From Gammaproteobacteria bacterium (GTDB lineage: Bacteria > Actinomycetota > Acidimicrobiia > Spongiisociales > UBA4744): a stretch of DNA of 43,037 nt. The stretch is from the NCBI GenBank assembly GCA_011682695.1, contig JAACED010000017.1, positions 1 to 43,037 of the forward strand, in the 5' to 3' direction. Below, one piece after another: positions 25,779 to 33,812 of this stretch. How positions within the stretch are numbered: position 1 is the first letter of the stretch; every line of letters begins with the position of its first letter. The notes under the pieces are model-generated. The model was not told the DNA's origin, did no database searches, and worked only from the letters and a program-made list of their open reading frames with translations. A program made the position numbers and the translations under genes.

Positions 25779-26578
25779 GGCGTATCTTCCATGTCGAACA
25801 GGCGCTGCTCCCGATGCACCGCGTGACGTGCATGACATGCGTCACACTCACGGCGGTCGTGGCACGTCGCACAGGCCGCAGTATTCACGGTATCGACGCT
25901 GCGGTAGTGCAGAGAGAGCCACGAGTCGGCGTGGGGGATGTCGGTGCCGTGACATCCCGCGCAGTAGGAGGGCTGATGACAGAGTTCGCATGCGTCGGCT
26001 CCCACGGCCTGCTGTACGGTTCCGTGGGTCGTTCCCCAGTCATCCGGATGCGGTATCTCGACGCGAACGTGACATGCAGTGCAAAACATCGGAGTGTCGT
26101 GACACGATGCGCACTCGTCGGGAGCGTCGAGCGCCGCGGCACCATGGGTGAAGGTGAACTGGTCCGGATGTGGTCCGGACTCGATGGCGGCTTCGAGATG
26201 GGTGGTGTCGCCATGACATGTGGCGCAGTCGGCTTCCGCTTCCGGATGGTGCTCTATTTCGCCGAGTTCGTGGCATGTCACACAGGCTTCAGGGGTGAGC
26301 ACGCCTTGGGCGAGGTTCAAGCCTGTGGCCTTGGCCGCCAGCTCACGCGCCAGCGTCGGCAGATACTCGACGGTGCCCAGAAGCCCCGGACGGGTATGGC
26401 AAGCCAGGCAGGGAACCTGACCGTGTACCGATACCGCAGCAGACGTCGCTGCAGTTTCGTGGCAAGAGCCGCAGAACGACCGTGACGTCGGTGCCCGGGT
26501 CAATCCCGAGAGCAGAATGATCGCCACACAGCCACCCAGCACCGGAAGCCACCATTTGATCTTGAACCGGCGAGCCAT
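25775..26578 (-). CDS. Membrane-anchored decahaem cytochrome c, NapC/NirT-like N-terminus
   Basis: 267 residues with ten CXXCH sites. The N-terminal KWWLPVLGG transmembrane helix is followed closely by FCGSCHE and then PCLACHTRPG, an arrangement like the NapC/NirT family, whose members take electrons from menaquinol. Eight further haem sites extend the soluble part (CVTCH, CATCH, CASCH, CTACH, CELCH, CAGCH, CATCH, CDACH). If the resemblance is functional, this protein could accept electrons from quinol without the bc complex. ATG 26578 was taken; GTG 26584, two codons earlier, is possible. Confidence 0.88.
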   Translation of the reverse strand: MARRFKIKWWLPVLGGCVAIILLSGLTRAPTSRSFCGSCHETAATSAAVSVHGQVPCLACHTRPGLLGTVEYLPTLARELAAKATGLNLAQGVLTPEACVTCHELGEIEHHPEAEADCATCHGDTTHLEAAIESGPHPDQFTFTHGAAALDAPDECASCHDTPMFCTACHVRVEIPHPDDWGTTHGTVQQAVGADACELCHQPSYCAGCHGTDIPHADSWLSLHYRSVDTVNTAACATCHDRRECDACHARHAVHREQRLFDMEDTP

Positions 26579-26584
26579 GGTCAC

Positions 26585-27397
26585 CTACTTGTCGGTCCGG
26601 GGGTGGAGAGGCCGGTCGGCCTCCAGATTCTCTTCACCGACCGTGTGGCAACGCACGCAGGTGGCAGGTTCGTGACAGGTAAAACAGGTATTGGTGACGG
26701 CAGTCCGAACGACGTCCGGATGGGCCGCCCTCCAAGAGACATTCGCACCGCCCTCAGGGTGGTGGCAGGAGTCGCAGTCGTCCCGGGAGCTCGATGCATC
26801 CAGCTGATGGCACCGGGCGCAGGTATCAGCTCCTACTTCGAAGAACGCGAACGGGTGCGTGTTGGTGGCCCAGTCGGCGGGATGAGGTATCTCGACGCCG
26901 TGGCAGGCAGTGCAGAATTGTGTGGTGTCATGGCACCGCGTGCAGCTGTCTGCGTTGGCCTGGAGACCTGCCCCGTGTTCGGTCGCCCATAGGTCCACAT
27001 GGCTCCCGGGAGACGGGATGAACGAGAGATTGTGGCACAACGTACAGCGGCCGGGGGCGAAGGCGGCAGGCGTCTGGCCATGGCACGCGAAGCAGCGATC
27101 CATGGAGGGAGTGACCTCATGGACGGCAGGGTCGTGGCACCGGGAGCAGCCGGCATTCGAGACGGCGAAATGTGTCTCGTGGGTGAACGTGGGGAGAGGA
27201 GCGACATCACCTGCCGTCAGGGATTCGTCGAGGTTCTCGTGGCACTCGGCACACTCCTCGAAGGCCGGCAGATCTATGGAGGCCGGGGGACTCGTCGAGA
27301 TTGGTGAAGCCGTCTCCGCCTGGCGGTGTTGGAGGAGAAACCATCCTCCGACTGCAGCGAGGAGGACCAGCGCGGCGACGGTGAGCTTGAGCGCCAT
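26585..27397 (-). CDS. Membrane-anchored decahaem cytochrome c
   Basis: 270 residues: an N-terminal hydrophobic anchor (about 4-22) and ten CXXCH sites (CAECH, CSRCH, CFACH, CTLCH, CTRCH, CTACH, CARCH, CDSCH, CFTCH, CVRCH). It shares motifs with the next two cytochromes, such as FCTACHGVEIPHPADW here and FCTACHVRVEIPHPDDW in the following gene, so the three anchored cytochromes are related by duplication. Its stop lies directly before the next start. It begins 6 bases after the Rrf2 gene ends. Confidence 0.9.
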   Translation of the reverse strand: MALKLTVAALVLLAAVGGWFLLQHRQAETASPISTSPPASIDLPAFEECAECHENLDESLTAGDVAPLPTFTHETHFAVSNAGCSRCHDPAVHEVTPSMDRCFACHGQTPAAFAPGRCTLCHNLSFIPSPGSHVDLWATEHGAGLQANADSCTRCHDTTQFCTACHGVEIPHPADWATNTHPFAFFEVGADTCARCHQLDASSSRDDCDSCHHPEGGANVSWRAAHPDVVRTAVTNTCFTCHEPATCVRCHTVGEENLEADRPLHPRTDK

Positions 27398-27403
27398 CGT
27401 CGA

Positions 27404-27799
27404 CTAGGCCACCATTCCTGTGCTTCCGTCCAGAAGGTCGTCGAAGCTGACATCGAAGGCTTCGATCATTGCGCGTTGGGCTCGAGCACGCACGGGCTCG
27501 AGTGCGTAGTCGTCGCTTCGGTCGCAGCTGCGGGGATCGCCGGTGCAGTAGTTGACGGTGAAGGGCCTCTGGATGACTTCGAGAACCGTGATCGAAGTGG
27601 GTGAGCGAGCCAGCGTCTCGCCACCGCCGGCGCCACGCCGAGTCACGACAATGCCTGCCCGAGCCAAGGCAGAAACGATCTTGCCGAGGAACGACACGGG
27701 GACATCTTGAGTCTCTGTGATCTCGCCGGTGCCTGCTCGGCCGCGTCGGGCGATCACCAAGAGGCACCGCAGCGCGGCGTAGTCAACCTCGCGGGTCAT
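27404..27799 (-). CDS. Rrf2-family transcriptional regulator
   Basis: 131 residues. The winged-helix region matches the Rrf2 family: VDYAALRCLLVIARRG, then a recognition helix in VPVSFLGKIVSALARAGIVVTRRGAGGG and a wing ending at TVLEVIQRPF. Rrf2 proteins such as IscR, NsrR and RsrR sense redox state, NO or Fe-S supply through a cluster bound by three Cys. Here only two are in the sensor region (C85 and C92, CTGDPRSC), so a cluster would need another ligand or be absent. It lies between the 11-haem cytochrome and the decahaem gene and is the likely regulator of this locus. ATG 27799 was set by the family start. Confidence 0.88.
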   Translation of the reverse strand: MTREVDYAALRCLLVIARRGRAGTGEITETQDVPVSFLGKIVSALARAGIVVTRRGAGGGETLARSPTSITVLEVIQRPFTVNYCTGDPRSCDRSDDYALEPVRARAQRAMIEAFDVSFDDLLDGSTGMVA

Positions 27800-28028
27800 C
27801 ACTATGAGGAATCTCCAAGCTCTGCATATCAGTCCTGGCGACGTGCCAGACATCAGTGAGCCTAGGTCGGCTGCTCCGGGGGGAGCAAGACCGAAGGACC
27901 ATGATGTGGGGCCAACGGACCCTTCACGTCGTTGAGGGCTCCACGTGCTCGGATGTCGGCGACCGGGTACCGGATCGTGGTCATGAGGTTTTCGCCACGA
28001 GCGCGTCACGACTGGGCCGTGACAGTTC

Positions 28029-28054
28029 GGTGCCGGCCATCGCCGGCCGGCGCC
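28029..28054 (-). terminator. Hairpin after the 11-haem cytochrome gene
   Basis: Bases 28029-28038 and 28045-28054 pair over 9 of 10 positions (GGTGCCGGCC with GGCCGGCGCC) around a 6-base loop, about 20 bases past the stop codon of the cytochrome gene. No U-tract follows. It may end or protect the 3' end of that transcript, which would separate it from the Rrf2 gene. Confidence 0.45.
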
Positions 28055-28074
28055 CTCTCGGACGGCCGTTGGGT

Positions 28075-30447
28075 TCAAAACCTGCCGCTCCCGTGGTAGT
28101 GGCACTGTGTGCACAGCTTGTTGTTCTGGTGATTCGTGCCTCGACTGGTATGGCACACGAGACAGAAGTTGAGCTGGAGATTCCCCCTCGACTCCCACAT
28201 TGCGTCGTAGTTGGTGAACGTTGCAGTGGTCGTACCGTCGGGACTCACCATGTTCTCCTTCAGCATGTAGGCGTTGGAGGAACCGTGAAAGTCGTGGCAT
28301 GCGGTGCAGGCGAGGTTGCCGAGGCGAGGACCGTGCTTGTCGCCACCGGAAGTGTCTTCCCAAATCGCGGCGGTAAACCTGTCGTGCGGGCGGCCGTCAT
28401 CATCGGTAGAACCGGTGTCATCGACGAGCCGGATATCGTACGGAACCGTCGCGCCTGCCGAGATCGGTGCAGTCGTCGCGGGGTCGATGTGGCACTGTTC
28501 GCAGAACGAGGCGATGTCCCCACGGGTGAGATCGGCCGATCCGGTATCCCAGGTGACGATCCACCTGGTGGTGACGTCGGACGGGTCGACCAGCTTGGAC
28601 GTCGAGCTGCCATCGTCTTGATCCGCGAGATGAGGGTTGTGGCAAGAGGCACACTCGACCTGACGTGTGCCCCCGTCCTGGTCGGCGGTCGCGATGGGGT
28701 GGTGGTAGATCCTGATCGGATCTCCGTCGGTCGTCGTGGTGTCGTTGACGGCGGCGGTGAATGCCTCATAGGGATTGGAGCCTCCCGACGTGTTCGGCGC
28801 GAGAGCCGTATGGCAGACGAAGCAAGTTTGCTCCTGGTCCGCGATGGTGAGATTGGTGTAGTCGGATCCGTGGGGCTGGTGGCACTCGAGGCACTGGATC
28901 TCTGCCTTCGCCGGGTCTTTTGCGATCAGCAGACCGTGGGCGCTGCCATCGAAGGGGCTGTGATCCCATCCTTTCAGACCCGGATAGGTCGCTCCCGACC
29001 CGTGACAGGTGTAGCAGTAGGTGTTGCCGATGGGGGTTGCAGTGGGGGAGTAGAGCCATGTGCTGCCGTCCCACACCCGGAGCAACTCTGTGATGTCGGA
29101 TCGGAGCTTGTGTGGCGTGTGACAGTCGCTGCAAACGAGTTCGTACCCGTCCGTGGCTGCCGGTACGGGGTGGTAGGAGGTTTTCGTGGATGCTCCGATG
29201 ACGCTCTCTCCGAAAGCGGACCGGATGTCGGTCGAAGCGCCGGTACCGTCGTGGCACTGATAGCAGGTCTCTTTCTCGGTGAGTTGGGCGAACAGGTAGG
29301 TCGGTGAGGCAGCTCCATGAACGTCGTGGCAGTTCAGGCAGAGATTGGTCGAGTCGGAGTATCCGCCGTGAGGATCGGTCACGGATGCAGCTGCATACAG
29401 CGACAGGTGGGCCATCTGTACGGTGACGGTGCCGTTGGCGAGGTCGACATCGGCGACACCGGTGGTAACCCACTGATCTGCGGACCACACTTGAATCACG
29501 GTCATGTCTTCCGGGTATCCGGTGGGTAGGGGGTATTCGGGAGGGATCTCGAAGGCGAGGGTGAGCGTGGCCGGTGCCACCGAGTCGAACTGCGTGCCGG
29601 TCGGGCCGAGTTCGAAAGAACGAGATACGAGTATTCGGTTCGTGTTCGCATCGGGGGGATGGGGGACCTGGCGGATCGTGAACACGGTGTCGGCAGCGAC
29701 AGCGCCGGCCGGGATGTGGAGGGCCACGGTGCCGGTCGTCGGTACCAGATCACCTCCGTCGGGCCCCACCTCGAGCGTCATGGCAACGTTGTCCGACGAG
29801 ACCACGGATGATGGATCGCTCCAGTTGCCGGCAAGATCGATGGCGACGACCCGGTAGAAGTAGATGCCCGGCACCGGAGGCACGTCTCGCAGCTCGGGAA
29901 CGGCCGTCGTGGAGACATCGATCCACGGTCCGTTTGAATCCGAGGACCGCTGAACGAGCCACGTCACCACGTCGGGGTCAGTGGGTTCAGACCATCTGAC
30001 CCAGTTGTTCTGTGCAGCCGTGGCAGAAACGTCCTGCGGGGGCGCCGGAGGCCCGTCATCGGGCCCAGGGCGCTGGGATGCCACTCGGATGGCGAAGGTC
30101 TCCGCGAAATCAGGAGAGCTGACCGACAGTTGGTAGCGGCCCGTCGGTACTTCAACGCCGTTGTCGGTGCGTCCCCTCCACGTGAACACATAGTCGCCTT
30201 CGACCGAGCGGACCCACTCAAAGATCGGGGTTCCGTCCTGGGTTTGCACGGCGAACGTCACCGGCATCGCAGTCGGTGTCCGCACACGGACCGTTGCCCA
30301 GTCTTGGCTCGCAGCAACCACCGTGGTGTGGCGTGCAGACACGGTTGGGACGGTCCCGGAAGAGGTCACTATGGCTGTGGCACCAAGCGCGGTAACCAGG
30401 AAGAACACAGGACCCAGAATTCGGGACCACTTTGGTCGTATGTGCAC
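28075..30447 (-). CDS. Secreted 11-haem cytochrome c with Ig-like, FnIII and ZU5-like domains
   Basis: 790 residues. A signal peptide (basic start, hydrophobic 11-28) is followed by a FlgD-like Ig domain (about 45-125), a fibronectin type III domain (about 135-222), a ZU5-like domain (about 225-352, with GGDLVPTTGTVALHIPAGAV) and eleven CXXCH sites from C370 to the end (CLNCH, CYQCH, CSDCH, CYTCH, CLECH, CFVCH, CASCH, CEQCH, CTACH, CLVCH, CTQCH). Adhesion-type domains before the haems suggest a cell-surface or extracellular protein. The first haem module closely resembles that of the divergent hexahaem cytochrome. It starts at GTG 30447 with GAGGGG 5 bases upstream. Confidence 0.9.
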   Translation of the reverse strand: MHIRPKWSRILGPVFFLVTALGATAIVTSSGTVPTVSARHTTVVAASQDWATVRVRTPTAMPVTFAVQTQDGTPIFEWVRSVEGDYVFTWRGRTDNGVEVPTGRYQLSVSSPDFAETFAIRVASQRPGPDDGPPAPPQDVSATAAQNNWVRWSEPTDPDVVTWLVQRSSDSNGPWIDVSTTAVPELRDVPPVPGIYFYRVVAIDLAGNWSDPSSVVSSDNVAMTLEVGPDGGDLVPTTGTVALHIPAGAVAADTVFTIRQVPHPPDANTNRILVSRSFELGPTGTQFDSVAPATLTLAFEIPPEYPLPTGYPEDMTVIQVWSADQWVTTGVADVDLANGTVTVQMAHLSLYAAASVTDPHGGYSDSTNLCLNCHDVHGAASPTYLFAQLTEKETCYQCHDGTGASTDIRSAFGESVIGASTKTSYHPVPAATDGYELVCSDCHTPHKLRSDITELLRVWDGSTWLYSPTATPIGNTYCYTCHGSGATYPGLKGWDHSPFDGSAHGLLIAKDPAKAEIQCLECHQPHGSDYTNLTIADQEQTCFVCHTALAPNTSGGSNPYEAFTAAVNDTTTTDGDPIRIYHHPIATADQDGGTRQVECASCHNPHLADQDDGSSTSKLVDPSDVTTRWIVTWDTGSADLTRGDIASFCEQCHIDPATTAPISAGATVPYDIRLVDDTGSTDDDGRPHDRFTAAIWEDTSGGDKHGPRLGNLACTACHDFHGSSNAYMLKENMVSPDGTTTATFTNYDAMWESRGNLQLNFCLVCHTSRGTNHQNNKLCTQCHYHGSGRF

Positions 30448-30692
30448 GGGAGCCCCTCGACTTGCTGGCCGCGGTGAGTGTACCTGCGCGGTGTTCTTGC
30501 TGCCACCCTCCGTGTTGACGTCCCCCCTCCGAACAAGCTATATTTACCCCATAAGCGGCGCCATAAACCGGTATCGCTCAATGCGGATATTTTGGAGTAG
30601 AAACAACAGGTTTGTATCGAGGTGGGGTCCGAGAATAGGTTTCCGGTATGCCTCCGCGAGGCGGTGTGCCACCGAAGAGATGGGAGGCAATC
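30448..30692. promoter_or_regulatory. Divergent control region between the two secreted cytochromes
   Basis: This 245-base region serves both the 11-haem and the hexahaem gene and is AT-richer than its surroundings. The plus-strand promoter is listed separately. A small GCCTC/GAGGC hairpin lies at about 30651-30663, shortly before the hexahaem start. I looked for a cyclic-di-GMP riboswitch and did not find its conserved core. Rrf2 sites may lie here but none is obvious. Confidence 0.5.
30515..30544 (+). promoter_or_regulatory. Promoter of the hexahaem cytochrome gene
   Basis: TTGACG (30515-30520), an 18-base spacer and TATATT (30539-30544) resemble a strong housekeeping promoter. The predicted 5' UTR is about 140 bases, long compared with the leaderless genes in this window, and leaves room for post-transcriptional control. 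Confidence 0.65.
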
Positions 30693-31739
30693 GTGAGAAG
30701 TAGGTGGAGAATCTGGCTGCTGGCGTGTCTCGGTGCCGGGTTCATCCTGGCGCTCGGATCAATCGCTTCGGCACAGCCGAGTGAAGGTGACCCGTCCGGA
30801 ATCGACGTGGCGCCACACGGGGGGTACTCGTCGGCAACCAATCAGTGCCTGCAGTGCCACGACGTGCACGCGGCGACCGGAGACTATGCGCTCATGGCGC
30901 AGTCGAGTGTGAATGCGGTGTGCATGACATGCCACACGGCGACCTCTCCGACCGCACCGGGCTCTGGCCCGGGATCGGGAACGATCGGGACGGCGTCCGT
31001 GCGAGCGGTCTACACGGAATCGGGTGGTGGCGAACACACCCAGGGCACCAACTCGGTCGATGGCAACACGATGACCCAATCAGAGTGGTCCTATCCCGGA
31101 CCGCCGTCCGCGAATGCAACGACGGCAGCTGGGACGGGGACGAGCGATGCTTCAGGCGGCCTCTACTGCGCGTCGTGTCACACGCCTCACGGTACGTTCG
31201 GACAAGTCGTCAACGACTGGACGAAGGCGAGCGATGAAGGCACGTCGATCTACATCGACAGCGGCTCGCCTCCAACGTGGTCCCAGGTGTGGCTCGACTA
31301 CGACGAAGCCAACGACGCATGGGCGTTCTGCGCCCTGTCGGGTGACGTCATCACGACGAGCACCGGCACCGATTCGTGCATGTCGGCAAGTACAGCCGGA
31401 GCGACGTGGGCGACGGTCAGCGACGCCGCAGGCGTCTCCAAGTACCTGTTTGCGTACAACCTGCTGACGCCCGGTCCGAACCACCAGTACAGCCCCGGTG
31501 AAGCGACATTCCGGACCTTGAACGACGGCACCGACGTGTACGACTGGTGTGCGACCTGCCATACCGGCAAGTCGGACACGGCACACAACCACTACACGAC
31601 GTGCTACGCCTGTCACGGGAATCCGAGCGCCGACTCGGCTTCGGACGACTTCCCCCATTCGAGTACGTTCAGCACGTTGCTGAAGGAGTATCCGGACGGG
31701 TTGTGCCTGAACTGTCACACATCAGGCAGCCTGCCGTAA
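30693..31739 (+). CDS. Secreted hexahaem cytochrome c
   Basis: 348 residues. A Sec signal peptide (RSRWRIWLL then a hydrophobic run, cleavage likely after ASA near residue 27) precedes six CXXCH sites: CLQCH (C52), CMTCH (C77), CASCH, CATCH, CYACH and CLNCH. There is no transmembrane anchor after the signal, so it should be released or wall-associated. Long low-haem stretches rich in Gly, Ser and Thr separate the haem pairs. Six haems in a protein of this size is also seen in filament-forming cytochromes such as OmcS, but assembly cannot be deduced here. It starts at GTG 30693, with GGGAGG 5 bases upstream. Confidence 0.9.
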   Translation: MRSRWRIWLLACLGAGFILALGSIASAQPSEGDPSGIDVAPHGGYSSATNQCLQCHDVHAATGDYALMAQSSVNAVCMTCHTATSPTAPGSGPGSGTIGTASVRAVYTESGGGEHTQGTNSVDGNTMTQSEWSYPGPPSANATTAAGTGTSDASGGLYCASCHTPHGTFGQVVNDWTKASDEGTSIYIDSGSPPTWSQVWLDYDEANDAWAFCALSGDVITTSTGTDSCMSASTAGATWATVSDAAGVSKYLFAYNLLTPGPNHQYSPGEATFRTLNDGTDVYDWCATCHTGKSDTAHNHYTTCYACHGNPSADSASDDFPHSSTFSTLLKEYPDGLCLNCHTSGSLP

Positions 31740-31760
31740 TACGACTCGAACAGTGATCAA

Positions 31761-31786
31761 GTGGGGCGGGGTATTCCCCGCCCCAC
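31761..31786 (+). terminator. Strong hairpin after the hexahaem cytochrome gene
   Basis: A perfect 11-bp GC stem (GTGGGGCGGGG with CCCCGCCCCAC) closed by the loop TATT, 21 bases after the stop codon. There is no U-tract, as is frequent for hairpin terminators in high-GC actinobacteria. The rest of the gap to 32009 shows no gene. Confidence 0.8.
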
Positions 31787-32009
31787 AGTTCGTGACGGAC
31801 CGACCGGCGGGGCCGCTGCCATCGATCGGGTCGTTTCGAGACACGGCATCCGGAGAGGGCATGTTCTCGGATCGTCTTGTGCCTCATCCTCCTCGACGCC
31901 TCTGTGTGGAGCTTCGAACCGGGACCTGTAGCGTCATCCCCACGATCGAGCCCGGCAGGGAGACGGCGTGCGCCGGTAGGATGATCGGGCGCACACTCGA
32001 GGAGGATTC

Positions 32010-33713
32010 GTGGAGACGGCGGTCATCGACGGGGCACTGCGAGTCCTGGCGGAAAACAAGCAGCGGTGGGCCCGGCTGCCGGTGCGAGAGAAGATCGGGT
32101 ACCTCGACACCCTGCGCGTTCGGACCAATGACGCGGCGGCAGACTGGGTCGCGGCCGCACTGAGCGCCAAGGGGCTCAATCCGGAATCTCCGGTCGCCGG
32201 CGAGGAATGGACGTCCGGTCCATATGCGCTACTCGGATGGCTGAACGCAGCTCGTGCGACACTCAGCGCGGTCGAGCAGGGCAGAAGCCCCCTTGAAGGC
32301 ATCAAGGCGTGGGCGAGGCCGGACGGCCAGGTCGTTGTCCGTGTCTATCCAACCGATGTGTGGGAACGCCTGCTGCTCAACACGTACACGGCCGATGTCT
32401 GGATGGATCCATCGGTCACCCTCGAATCTCTGCCCGGCACGGTGGCGACGTTCTATCGGGAACCGGATCCCGAAGGTGGCGTGTCGCTGATCCTCGGAGC
32501 GGGGAACATCGCATCGATCCCGCCGCTCGACCTCGTCTACAAACTCTTCGCGGAGGGGCACGTCGGGATGGTCAAGACCAACCCTGTCAACGAGTACCTC
32601 GTTCCTATCTTCGAGCGAATCTTCACCCCGCTCATCGACGAAGGGTTCATTCGGTTCGTGTATGGAGGAGCGCCCGAAGGTGCCTATCTGACCAGCCACG
32701 ATCTCGTCGACGACGTTCACATCACTGGCAGCGCCCGGACCCACGACGCCATCGTGTTCGGATCCGGTGCCGAAGGCGCGCAACGCAAAGCAGAGCGTCG
32801 GCCGTTGCTCACCAAGCCGGTGACCTCGGAGCTGGGTGGCGTCAGCCCGACGATCGTGGTTCCGGGTCCCTGGACAGACGCAGATTTCACCTTTCAGGCG
32901 GAACATCTCGCATCTCAGAAGCTGCACAACGACGGGTTCAATTGCATCGCCTCTCAAGTACTCGTGTTGCCGAGTGGATGGTCCGGAACCGACAAGCTCA
33001 CCTCCGCGTTACGGAAGACGCTGGCGGAAGTCGAGGAACGGCCCGCGTACTACCCCGGATCCGATGATCGCCAGAACGCCGCGATCTCACACTATCCGGC
33101 GGCCGAACAGCTCGGGACAGGAGCCGCCAGGACGTTGATCGTGGGGGTTGATCCGAGCGATGCGGACGCGTACTGCTTCAACGAGGAGTTCTTCGCTCCC
33201 GTGTATGCCACGACGATGCTCCCGGAGTCCGACCCGGGTGCCTTCCTGAGAGCTGCAGTCGAGTTCTCCAACGAGACACTGGTCGGGACCCTCGGGGCCA
33301 ACATTCTCATTCATCCGAAGACGGCCAAGGAATATGGGCCCCAGCTGGAAGCCGCCGTAGCGGACCTTCGCTACGGCACCGTCGCCGTCAACACGTGGAC
33401 TGGAGTCGGGTTCTTGCTGGGAAGGGCTCCGTGGGGAGCGTACGCGGGAGCAACGATCGACGACGTGCAGAGTGGCATCGGATTCGTTCACAACGCCCTC
33501 CTGCTCGACAAACCTCAGAAGACCGTGGTTCGTGGCCCGTTCCAGCCATTCCCGAGAGCGATTACACAAGGTCAATTCCACATGGCGCCTCGTCCACCAT
33601 GGTTCGTCACCAACAAGACGGCACACATCGTCGGGGAACGGCTCACGCGCTACGCGGCCGACGGAAAGATCTGGCGGCTGCCAGGAATCTTCGCAGCGGC
33701 GCTGAGAGGCTGA
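32010..33713 (+). CDS. Aldehyde dehydrogenase superfamily protein
   Basis: 567 residues, longer than the usual 480-500. Family features: SLILGAGNIASIPPLDLVYKLF (cofactor-binding region), a KTNPVNEYL segment, HITGSARTHDAIVFG, the possible general-base Glu in TSELGGVSPTIVV, a catalytic Cys in NDGFNCIASQVLVLP, and EEFFAPVYATTMLP (the EEFFxPV motif). The order and spacing fit an NAD(P)-dependent aldehyde dehydrogenase or acyl reductase, but the extra N-terminal ~100 residues and C-terminal tail are unusual and the substrate is unknown. GTG 32010 is supported by GAGGAGG 4 bases upstream. Confidence 0.82.
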   Translation: METAVIDGALRVLAENKQRWARLPVREKIGYLDTLRVRTNDAAADWVAAALSAKGLNPESPVAGEEWTSGPYALLGWLNAARATLSAVEQGRSPLEGIKAWARPDGQVVVRVYPTDVWERLLLNTYTADVWMDPSVTLESLPGTVATFYREPDPEGGVSLILGAGNIASIPPLDLVYKLFAEGHVGMVKTNPVNEYLVPIFERIFTPLIDEGFIRFVYGGAPEGAYLTSHDLVDDVHITGSARTHDAIVFGSGAEGAQRKAERRPLLTKPVTSELGGVSPTIVVPGPWTDADFTFQAEHLASQKLHNDGFNCIASQVLVLPSGWSGTDKLTSALRKTLAEVEERPAYYPGSDDRQNAAISHYPAAEQLGTGAARTLIVGVDPSDADAYCFNEEFFAPVYATTMLPESDPGAFLRAAVEFSNETLVGTLGANILIHPKTAKEYGPQLEAAVADLRYGTVAVNTWTGVGFLLGRAPWGAYAGATIDDVQSGIGFVHNALLLDKPQKTVVRGPFQPFPRAITQGQFHMAPRPPWFVTNKTAHIVGERLTRYAADGKIWRLPGIFAAALRG

Positions 33714-33799
33714 TCTGTCTGCGGATGGCGGGCCTGAGCACTCGACCGGCACGGAGGACGGCGCGTGCTCCACTTGCCCGGCGACGCGCCGGCTCCCAT

Positions 33800-33805
33800 T
33801 AGCCT
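33800..33805 (+). promoter_or_regulatory. -10 box of a leaderless glycosyltransferase transcript
   Basis: TAGCCT ends 7 bases before ATG 33813, the same spacing as at ilvD. No ribosome binding site is visible. Confidence 0.5.
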
Positions 33806-33812
33806 CTTGGTG

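Noticed and set aside
24927-27397. The three anchored multihaem cytochromes as a nitrite reductase system (NrfA/NrfH)
   Set aside because: No CXXCK haem site typical of NrfA and no NrfA-like length or motif was found; only CXXCH and one CX3CH are present.
30448-30692. Possible cyclic-di-GMP riboswitch before the hexahaem cytochrome gene
   Set aside because: Such riboswitches often precede multihaem cytochrome genes, but the conserved GCAAAGCC-type core and the tetraloop-receptor pair were not found.
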